Source: Dictyocoela muelleri
Lineage: Eukaryota > Microsporidia
Assembly: GCA_016256075.1 (NCBI GenBank)
Contig: SDVU01000605.1
Location: 1 to 12,003, forward strand
Reading direction: 5' to 3'
Length of the DNA: 12,003 bases
The notes under the pieces were generated by a model. That model searched no databases. It saw nothing but the letters and a program-made list of their open reading frames with translations, and had not been told where the DNA came from. Of the stretch, positions 6,855 to 12,003 are shown piece by piece (the stretch's first letter is position 1; the number at the start of each line of letters is the position of its first letter). A program made the translations under genes and the position numbers.

Positions 6855-7105
6855 TTCAAATTTGTCAGTTCAATTTGTTAGTTCAAATTTGTTAGTTCAA
6901 TTTGTTAGTTCAAATTTGTTAGTTCAATTTGTTAGTTCAATTTGTCAGTTCAATTTGTTAGTTCAATTTGTTAGTTCAATTTGTTAGTTCAATTTGTTAG
7001 TTCAATTTGTTAGTTCAATTTGTTAGTTCAAATTTGTTAGTTCAAATTTGTCAGTTCAATTTGTTAGTTCAATTTGTTAGTTCAATTTGTTAGTTCAATT
7101 TATTA
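6855..7105. repeat. Minisatellite, 13/14-bp unit, about 19 copies
   Basis: Nineteen consecutive units of TTCAATTTGTTAG. Five are 14-bp variants with an extra A (TTCAAATTTGTTAG/TCAG), and three carry TCAG instead of TTAG. The final unit decays to TTCAATTTATTA. The 14-bp form contains the palindrome CAAATTTG. The array ends 39 bp before the Rpt4 ATG, so it fills the place where an upstream promoter region would be. Variant units sit mainly at the two ends and the perfect units in the middle, as expected from unequal exchange or slippage. It may be neutral or may influence transcription; the sequence alone does not decide. Confidence 0.95.
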
Positions 7106-7138
7106 ATTTTTTTTGAATTTGATAATTTTCATTGTACA

Positions 7139-7143
7139 CCCCC
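7139..7143 (+). promoter_or_regulatory. C-run before the Rpt4 start codon (CCC-like motif)
   Basis: GTACACCCCCA lies directly before the ATG at 7145. Microsporidian genes are known to carry a CCC- or GGG-like motif just upstream of the start codon, linked to transcription start and very short 5' leaders. A run of five Cs is rare in this DNA, which supports the chosen start and the microsporidian reading. The function here is inferred. Confidence 0.55.
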
Positions 7144-7144
7144 A

Positions 7145-8320
7145 ATGAATTACACTCCAGAGCAAATGGAATTATTCAAAGCCCATCTTAACGCAATCAT
7201 AACTAACCATGATGCAAAAGAAAGTCTCTTAGAACATCGGAAAATTCTAAACCAAACAACCAAGAAGTTTGAAAAATCGGAGAAAAACCTTAAAGCTGTA
7301 CAATCTGTTGGACTAATGATTGGGGAAATTCTGAAAAAGATGAATGATGAGAAATTTATTGTTAAGTCGAGTCAAGGACCTCGATATGTAGTAGGGTGCA
7401 TAAATAATATTGATCGTAGCAAGCTTGTTGAGGGTGCACGTGTTGCTCTCGATATAACTACATTGACGATTATGCGTGTTTTAAGTCGTGAAATCGATCC
7501 AGTTGTTTTCATGATGGCTGAAGAGAAGCCGGGTGATGTTGATTTTTCGGAAATTGGAGGGTTAGAGATGCAAATTAGGGAGTTGAGAGAAGTTGTTGAA
7601 TTGCCTTTGACAAACCCTGAAATTTTTAAACGTGTAGGTGTTGTTCCGCCCAAAGGTGTTCTCCTTTATGGGCCACCTGGTACTGGAAAGACACTTCTTG
7701 CACGTGCAGTCGCAGCAACGCTAAACGTTAATTTTATTAAAATCGTGAGTTCTGCGATAATTGAGAAGTATATCGGTGAAAGCAGCAGAATGGTTCGAGA
7801 AATATTTTCATATGCTTCAGAAAGAAGACCTTGTATCATATTTATGGATGAGATTGATGCAATTGGTGGAAAGAGAAGTTCAGAAAGTTCGTCTGCTGAT
7901 AGAGAAGTACAACGAACACTTATGGAGCTGTTAGCACAACTAGATGGATTTAAAAAACTCGAAGATGTTAAAATTATCATGGCGACAAATAGGCCTGATA
8001 TTCTCGATCCCGCACTTTTAAGACCAGGACGACTTGACAGGAAAATTGAGATACCCCTACCCAACGAACAAGGCCGTATTGAAATATTAAAAATACACTC
8101 ATCAAAGATGTTTTGTAAAGATGAAATTGATTATGAGACGCTAGCAAAGCTGGCAACTGGGTTTAATGGTGCTGATTTACGACATGTTTGTACTGAAGCT
8201 GGGATGCTCGCAATTAGAGATGATCGAGATTTTGTTATGAACGATGATTTTATTAAAAGTGTGAGAAAAATTGCTATTGGGAAAAAGTTAGAGAGTAAAA
8301 TTGATTATAAGCGACAATAA
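7145..8320 (+). CDS. RPT4: 26S proteasome regulatory subunit 10B (Rpt4/PSMC6), AAA+ ATPase
   Basis: One of six AAA+ ATPases forming the ring of the 19S cap, which unfolds ubiquitinated proteins and feeds them into the 20S core. The 391 codons match the usual length (human PSMC6 389). In order: an N-terminal coiled coil (about 25-65), an OB domain (about 70-125), then the AAA+ core. It shows Walker A GPPGTGKT (176-183), pore-loop Tyr209-Ile210-Gly211, Walker B IIFMDEID (231-238, Asp235/Glu236), sensor-1 Asn282, Arg fingers in RPGRLDR (293-299), and the [15 protein letters not shown] motif (339-353). The C-terminus [12 protein letters not shown] is the Rpt4 ending, without the HbYX tail of some sister subunits. 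[19 protein letters not shown] and [10 protein letters not shown] also fit Rpt4. The start is fixed by the coiled coil and the C-run before it. There are no introns or lesions. It is visibly less AT-rich than its flanks. It has no neighbouring gene in the window. Confidence 0.97.
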   Translation: MNYTPEQMELFKAHLNAIITNHDAKESLLEHRKILNQTTKKFEKSEKNLKAVQSVGLMIGEILKKMNDEKFIVKSSQGPRYVVGCINNIDRSKLVEGARVALDITTLTIMRVLSREIDPVVFMMAEEKPGDVDFSEIGGLEMQIRELREVVELPLTNPEIFKRVGVVPPKGVLLYGPPGTGKTLLARAVAATLNVNFIKIVSSAIIEKYIGESSRMVREIFSYASERRPCIIFMDEIDAIGGKRSSESSSADREVQRTLMELLAQLDGFKKLEDVKIIMATNRPDILDPALLRPGRLDRKIEIPLPNEQGRIEILKIHSSKMFCKDEIDYETLAKLATGFNGADLRHVCTEAGMLAIRDDRDFVMNDDFIKSVRKIAIGKKLESKIDYKRQ

Positions 8321-8321
8321 A
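8316..8321 (+). promoter_or_regulatory. Poly(A) signal overlapping the Rpt4 stop codon
   Basis: AATAAA spans the TAA stop (8318-8320). Polyadenylation signals that overlap or closely follow the stop codon are known in microsporidia and give very short 3' ends. AT-rich DNA produces AATAAA by chance often, so this is suggestive, not proven. Confidence 0.4.
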
Positions 8322-8609
8322 AGTCAAATTCCTAGTTTTCAGAGTTTTATTGATCGTGAAAATAAAAAATTATAGGACCTAATTATTTTTTTTGTAAATT
8401 TTATTATTTATTTTTTTTATTTAAAATTAATTTGATGTAAGCCCTCATATTAGAATCTCTATAAAAAATCCTAATTAGTTATTATTCGATATAAAGTTTT
8501 TTTTGAAAATTTGAACTTAATTATTCAATAATCAGAACCATTTGTAACCAGAGTCCTTATAAAATTTCCCACGCAAAAAAAATTTAAATACTCTTCTCAT
8601 CCGGTCTTC
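8322..8609. other. Gene-free AT-rich stretch after Rpt4
   Basis: T-rich runs follow the gene, then plain AT-rich DNA. No gene or repeat was recognised. Confidence 0.5.
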
Positions 8610-8819
8610 AGACACTTAAAAATAGTAAATTGTCATTCACAAGTGGAGAGGTAATGATTCTTATTGAAAAACTCGATTTTATGAGATAAAAATGAAAATA
8701 TTTTTAGGTTTGAAATATCAAAATATCTTCATTTTCAGTTTTATCACGACAAATCGTGCCCTTTTCAATAAGAATCATTACCTCTCAGTTTGGGAATTGT
8801 GATTTACTATTGTATGTCT
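8610..8819. mobile_element. Palindromic MITE (about 210 bp)
   Basis: Two inverted arms of about 85 bp. The left arm contains AGACAC, AATAGTAAAT, ATTCACAAG, GAGAGGTAATGATTCTTATT and GATAAAAATGAAAATATT. The right arm mirrors it with AATATCTTCATTTTCAGTTT, AATAAGAATCATTACCTCTC, GAATTGTGATTTACTATTG and TGTCT. The core AGAGGTAATGATTCTTATTG is identical in both arms. Related pieces lie at 50-128 and 9813-9846, so this is a dispersed family. It has no coding capacity; superfamily unknown. Confidence 0.8.
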
Positions 8820-8992
8820 AAATCTAAAAAACCAAAAACCAACTTAACTTAATATAAATAAAAAAAATAACAAGAATTAATCTTTATTTTAATAAAATAA
8901 TTAAGAAATCTGCAGTTTCAATGTCTTTAAATTTTTAAAAATGTGAGAAGGTTTAAATGATCGGGTCGAGTGTCTGAGCCAATTTCATAGTT

Positions 8993-9289
8993 ATGATGTT
9001 TCAGTTTTTAAATGCAGCCATAAATTTTCGATTTTCTGATTATTTGGCTTTGTTACGGGAATATAACTTTATAAGTATGATTAGCAGTGTTTCAATAGTT
9101 ATCCTGGATTTGATTATACCTCATCCATTTATCAGAAACAACATACTATTTTATTTATTTTTGTATTTTGGTTTTGTGTTTTATATTCCTATTATCAACT
9201 ACCTCACAGTAAAAGTATCCATTTTTGAATTAGATTGCGTCGATATATTAATTCCTTGCCCAAGTCTGTTACTTTATATTTTCTCATAG
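8993..9289 (+). CDS. Small hypothetical protein, possibly membrane-spanning
   Basis: A 98-codon open frame starting ATGATG. I do not recognise it. The product is hydrophobic, with two stretches that could cross a membrane: about residues 28-47 (SMISSVSIVILDLIIPHPF) and 51-71 (ILFYLFLYFGFVFYIP and onward). It is a little richer in GC than its surroundings and uses codons such as GCC, CTG, ATC and AAC, which is mildly gene-like. GGG lies about 30 bases before the start (8963-8967). Such a length could still arise by chance, because T-rich DNA gives Phe/Ile/Leu-rich frames with few stops. It could also be a piece of a decayed transposon. Confidence 0.25.
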   Translation: MMFQFLNAAINFRFSDYLALLREYNFISMISSVSIVILDLIIPHPFIRNNILFYLFLYFGFVFYIPIINYLTVKVSIFELDCVDILIPCPSLLLYIFS

Positions 9290-9502
9290 CCTAGTATGTT
9301 TCATTTATTTTTTACTTCTTTCTAAATAATCTTGCCTACTTCATATTTTTCAACAAATTAAGATATTTTTTTCTTATTAATGAAAATAGAGATTTATATG
9401 TGTATTTACCTATTTTTTAGTTTCTCATAACATAATCTGTTGTTAAATGATGTTTTCAGAAAAGTTAAAAGGCAAATTTTAAAAATATTTTATGGGAAAC
9501 AT
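9290..9502. other. Gene-free AT-rich stretch
   Basis: No supportable feature was found on either strand. Confidence 0.45.
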
Positions 9503-9634
9503 TTAGGCTATAAGTGTTGAATCAACAAGTATATTTGCATATATTTTACCCTGAAGATTTTTAAGCCTGTCAATAAGGCGATATCCGCCTTTCTTTTTGC
9601 CATTTGCTTCAGTATTCACCACAATTTTTGACAT
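9503..9634 (-). CDS. Short unrecognised open frame
   Basis: A 43-codon frame on the minus strand from the Met codon at 9632-9634 to TAA at 9503-9505. It starts MSKIVVNTEANGKKKGGYRL and continues with a mixed, non-repetitive composition unlike the Lys/Asn/Phe-rich noise elsewhere. Local GC is higher than the flanks, and a 6-bp hairpin (AAGGCG/CGCCTT, 9577-9593) lies inside. No domain was recognised. It could be a small gene, a broken gene fragment or chance. A plus-strand frame at 9604-9795 partly overlaps and looks like noise. Confidence 0.2.
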   Translation of the reverse strand: MSKIVVNTEANGKKKGGYRLIDRLKNLQGKIYANILVDSTLIA

Positions 9635-9812
9635 GGGAATTATTTAAAACGCCTGTAGAAGCCACATTATGTTATCATTATTTTGATAAAAATGTAAAAC
9701 ACATCATCTGTTTCTCTATTTATACCTTTGATCATAGTTGGATATTTTATATTACGTTAAGTTGTTTTTCAATTTTGTATACCCTATCTCCTTAAGAAAT
9801 GTACTCGAAATT

Positions 9813-9894
9813 CATAAGAGAAGAGGTGATGATTCTTATGAATGTTGTTATTCTATTTTTTTGAACAGGGTCTAAAAGCCGAGTGAGAACCAAA
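9813..9894. repeat. MITE arm fragment plus the GGGTCT dispersed repeat (copy 2)
   Basis: Bases 9813-9846 (ATTCATAAGAGAAGAGGTGA, TGATTCTTATGAA) resemble the left arm of the 8610-8819 MITE. Bases 9850-9894 (ATTTTTTTGAACAGGGTCTA, AAAGCCGAGTGAGAACCAAA) resemble 124-170. In both places a MITE arm lies next to this block, suggesting one composite repeat about 80 bp or longer. Confidence 0.45.
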
Positions 9895-10069
9895 TATTCT
9901 ATTAAAGACGATTATTTATTGAAATCGATAGTTATTCAAAATTTGGTAAAATATTATTATCGAAAATAAATTAAGAATATCACTATTTTTGACTAAATTT
10001 TATACTTTAATCTTTATTAACAATTTTGATTATAAAAAAGCAAGAAGAATAATTTTAATAAAAAATTTT
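9895..10069. other. AT-rich spacer
   Basis: No feature was recognised. Confidence 0.4.
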
Positions 10070-10348
10070 GTTCTCCAACGAGCTAGTCTATCCTAGAAGT
10101 GAAACAAAAATATTGAAAAATAACCGAAATTTAAAGTTATTTAATGATCCTGGATTCGTTTTTCATATACTCGTATTTTTATTTGCAAATTAGGAAATTT
10201 ACATTTTTAATTTCCTAATTTGCAAATAAAAATACGAGTATAGCCAAAAAAATATCGGATTATTAAGAAACAATAAATTTTCATTTCGTTTCAATATCGT
10301 CGTTTCACCTCGATATGACTTCTAGGATAGACTAGCCCGTTGGAGAAC
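10070..10348. mobile_element. Foldback element (279 bp) with near-perfect termini
   Basis: The terminal inverted repeats of 31 bp (10070-10100 and 10318-10348) differ at one position. They begin GTTCTCCAACG and include CTAGTCTATCCTAGAAGT. Inward, the arms match more loosely (GTGAAAC, ATATTGAAA, a run like ATAA..CCGA) until a perfect 33-bp hairpin at the centre. The whole unit can fold back on itself. It has no coding capacity. High end-to-end identity suggests a fairly young insertion. Superfamily unknown. Confidence 0.82.
10167..10241. repeat. Perfect 33-bp hairpin, 9-base loop
   Basis: The arms 10167-10199 (ATACTCGTATTTTTATTTGC and on) and 10209-10241 are exact reverse complements around the loop TACATTTTT. 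It forms the core of the foldback element at 10070-10348. Confidence 0.93.
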
Positions 10349-10574
10349 CGATTTTTTCATACAGCCAAATCAATTCTTTTATTTGAATAAGATAAGATGG
10401 CTAATAATAGAAGAAAGTTTATAATTTTGTTAAAAATATACGTTTTTTGTAATAAATTTATATTTTTAAAATATTTTTAAAGTCTAATATTTTGTGTTTA
10501 AAAATAAATTTGTTTTACTGAAAAAAAACTGTAATTAAATAAAACAGACTCTTGTAGACATCCACTGAATAGAG
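10349..10574. other. AT-rich spacer
   Basis: No gene or repeat was recognised. Confidence 0.45.
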
Positions 10575-10782
10575 CTTAAGAAATGCCGATTGTATATTTG
10601 AATATTTTCCGTTTATTTGTTTTTGCCTATTATCTTTAAAATCTAATAATGCGATTTTATATGCTTTTTATGAAGTCCATGAGCATTTAAAATCGCGAAT
10701 ATTAGATTATTTACTACCTAAAAAATAACTTCTTATAAAAAAATAAACAGGTTATATCAAATATACAATCGGTGTCTCTTGA
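10575..10782. mobile_element. Foldback MITE (about 208 bp)
   Basis: Inverted ends: CTTAAGAAATGCCGATTGTA/TATTTG on the left and CAAATATACAATCGGTGTCT/CTTGAG on the right. The inner arms also pair in part: CTAATAATGCGATTTTATAT against the complement of TTTAAAATCGCGAATATTAG. It has no open frame. It is unlike the other foldback units here in sequence, so it belongs to a separate family. Confidence 0.7.
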
Positions 10783-10881
10783 GATATCCTCAGAGAGACA
10801 CTCCAGAAAGAGTTTTACGTACTAAGTACCAAAAAATTATAACAAATTGAAAATTAATTAAAATAAAAAAAGAAGGCCAGA

Positions 10882-10892
10882 TAGCTCAGTGG
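10882..10892 (+). promoter_or_regulatory. Pol III A box of SINE copy F
   Basis: TAGCTCAGTGG matches the A-box consensus TRGCNNAGYNGG apart from spacing. The same sequence is intact in copy H at 11786-11796. Confidence 0.8.
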
Positions 10893-10925
10893 TTAACACT
10901 CTTGAATGTAAAATTTAAGTATCGT

Positions 10926-10936
10926 GGTTCGAATCC
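10926..10936 (+). promoter_or_regulatory. Pol III B box of SINE copy F
   Basis: GGTTCGAATCC is a perfect B box, 33 bases after the A box, the spacing of a tRNA gene. Confidence 0.85.
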
Positions 10937-11369
10937 CGCTGATGTCACTCTTTAATAAATAATGAGGGAATGACATTAAGCGGCCATAACTATATAATTA
11001 TAGTATAATATCAAGTTATTCCAGTGTTTAATAGCTAATTAAGACTTTGTCTAATATGACAATGAACCAGAAGGGACTCTCCTAGGTGTAGGGAAGATTT
11101 TGGCGACGAACTCGGTGAAATAAGTAGAGAAAATAAAAAACATGAAGTGTCTCTAATTACCTGTTTTCTGATGAGTTAATGATAAAACGAAAATCGCGTA
11201 TACAGCTGGGCTTCTAGGTAGCTTAGGAAGTGGCGTATTATTGGAACACCAAGAACCAAAGGTCACAGACCACGGTAGGAGACAACTCACCAGGTTAACG
11301 ATTATGGATAAAGTTACATGTAATTTAATTTCTTACAAATTAATCTAGCAAACTAATTGCAACAAATCA

Positions 11370-11425
11370 AAATTTATTCTGCTTAGTAATTGATAAAACG
11401 AAATATGTATACATCTAGATATATC
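11370..11425 (+). mobile_element. Short relic of the SINE body
   Basis: CTGCTTAGTAATTGATAAAA/CGAAATATGTATACATCT resembles the body segment CTGCTGAGTCATTGATAAAA/CGAAAATCGCGTATACAGCT of the full copies, in the same orientation as copy F. Only this fragment is recognisable. Confidence 0.45.
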
Positions 11426-11537
11426 AATAACTGACGGATAACTATGAAGATAAATAAGTTATTTGAAAAATATTTACATTGATAAAACTTTTAGTCGACA
11501 ATTATAGATTTTTTCAATATTTAAAATATTTTTATAT

Positions 11538-11751
11538 ATATTACATGCTGACAACATCCATAGCTGCCAACCCGGAGAGTTGTCTCCTACCATAGTCTAT
11601 ACCTTTGGTTCTTGGTGTTCCTATAATACGTAGCTTCCTAAGCTACCCAGAAGCCCAGCTGTATGTGCGATTTTCGTTTTGTTAATGACTCAGCAGGATA
11701 CAGGTAATTAGTGGCTTTTCATGAATTTTTATTTTTCACTACTTTTTGCCG
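11538..11751 (-). mobile_element. SINE-like element, 5'-truncated (copy G)
   Basis: The 3' half of the unit on the minus strand, with the conserved end (GCTATGGATGTTGTCAGCAT plus a TA tail on the complement) intact and the body well kept up to CGGCAAAAAGTAGTGAAAAA, where it stops. The tRNA-like head is absent. Direct repeats TTAAAATATTTT lie on both sides (11521-11532 and 11764-11775), a tentative target duplication although the sequence is low complexity. An intact 3' end with a lost 5' end is typical of LINE-driven retroposition. Confidence 0.8.
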
Positions 11752-11776
11752 TTTAGAATATTTTTAAAATATTTTA

Positions 11777-12003
11777 GCAGCCAGATAGCTCAGTGGTTAA
11801 CACTCTTGAATGTAAAATTTAAGTATCGTAGTTCGAATTTTTAAAGTCACTCTTTAATAAATAATGAAGGAATAGCATTAAGCGGTCATAACTATATAAT
11901 TATAGTATAATATACAGTTGTACCAATGTGGTATAGCTGATTAAGACTTGGTCTAATATGACAATGAAGCAGAAGGGACTCTCCTAGGTGTGGGGATGAG
12001 TGC
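11777..12003 (+). mobile_element. SINE-like element, runs off the window (copy H)
   Basis: The 5' half of a plus-strand copy. The head GCCAGATAGCTCAGTGGTTA has an intact A box (11786-11796). The B box is damaged (TAGTTCGAATT at 11829-11839, followed by TTTTT). The body reads TTAAGCGGTCATAACTATAT, GATTAAGACTTGGTCTAATA and AGAAGGGACTCTCCTAGGTG, closer to the family consensus than copy F in this part. The 3' end lies beyond the window. Confidence 0.85.

Larger units (their letters stand above)
10875..11325 (+). mobile_element. tRNA-derived SINE-like element, full length (copy F)
   Basis: The best-preserved head of the family. From GGCCAGATAGCTCAGTGGTT (tRNA-like 5' half with A box) it runs to GTGGTTCGAATCCCGCTGAT (B box), then a body with CGCGTATACAGCTGGGCTTC, GGAACACCAAGAACCAAAGG, CACAGACCACGGTAGGAGAC and a decayed 3' end (GGATAAAGTTACATGTAAT). 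The 5' and 3' parts that would form a tRNA acceptor stem do not pair, so it is not a working tRNA gene. The body carries two TTTT runs (near 11095 and 11163) absent from copy A, which would probably stop Pol III early. There are no open frames. It shares the unit structure with 2961-3415 and 4644-5089 in the opposite orientation. Confidence 0.88.

Noticed and set aside
6855-7105. CRISPR array
   Set aside because: The units are directly adjacent 13/14-mers with no spacers, in eukaryotic-looking DNA; it is a minisatellite.
7372-8064. Minus-strand open frames of 93 and 132 codons (7372-7653, 7666-8064)
   Set aside because: They lie wholly within the Rpt4 coding sequence and are mirror frames of it, with no independent features.
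9604-9795. 63-codon frame on the + strand
   Set aside because: Aromatic-rich composition typical of T-rich DNA, with no start context or motif.
10875-10950. Functional tRNA gene with A and B boxes
   Set aside because: The 5' GGCCAGA and 3' TGTCACTC ends cannot form an acceptor stem, the anticodon arm is irregular, and the sequence continues into a repeated body found in several copies.

Overview
This is an AT-rich eukaryotic window with one unmistakable host gene and a dense layer of transposable-element debris around it. The gene (7145-8320, +) is an intronless, full-length Rpt4/PSMC6, an ATPase subunit of the 26S proteasome cap. A run of C lies 1 base before its ATG, its stop codon overlaps an AATAAA signal, it has no intron, and the surrounding DNA is extremely AT-rich. 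These traits fit a microsporidian with a large, repeat-rich genome (the Hamiltosporidium, Edhazardia or Nosema bombycis type). That assignment is inference; no rRNA or second marker gene is present to confirm it.

Layout. 1-430: part of a palindromic MITE, a short dispersed repeat and a small hairpin. 430-930: featureless AT-rich DNA. 933-2245: a decayed Merlin (IS1016/IS1595-type) DNA transposon whose broken transposase still shows a zinc-ribbon start and all three DDE residues, scattered over different frames. Both of its ends are large palindromes, and the right one contains a second hairpin. 2337-2672: weak coding remnant on the minus strand. 2961-6640: a repeat graveyard with full-length and relic copies of one tRNA-derived SINE-like family, a 1.2 kb terminal-inverted-repeat element that received a SINE, and a hairpin MITE. 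6751-7105: two tandem arrays (16 bp x4 and 13/14 bp x19), the second ending 40 bp before the Rpt4 start codon. 7145-8320: Rpt4. 8610-8819: palindromic MITE. 8993-9289: an unrecognised, possibly membrane-spanning small ORF. 10070-10348 and 10575-10782: two more foldback elements, the first with a perfect 33-bp hairpin at its core. 10875-12003: three more SINE copies (plus, minus, plus), the last running off the window.

The most interesting content is the SINE family. Its unit is about 450 bp, with a tRNA-like head carrying canonical A and B boxes, a long conserved body and a conserved 3' end. At least five substantial copies and five relics are visible. One copy has a probable 13-bp target-site duplication. 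The sense strand of the best copies is almost free of TTTT runs even though the genome is very AT-rich, as expected if the element must be transcribed end to end by RNA polymerase III. No reverse transcriptase is present here, so mobilisation would have to be in trans. No operon-like or multi-gene system is evident: Rpt4 stands alone in repeat-derived DNA.
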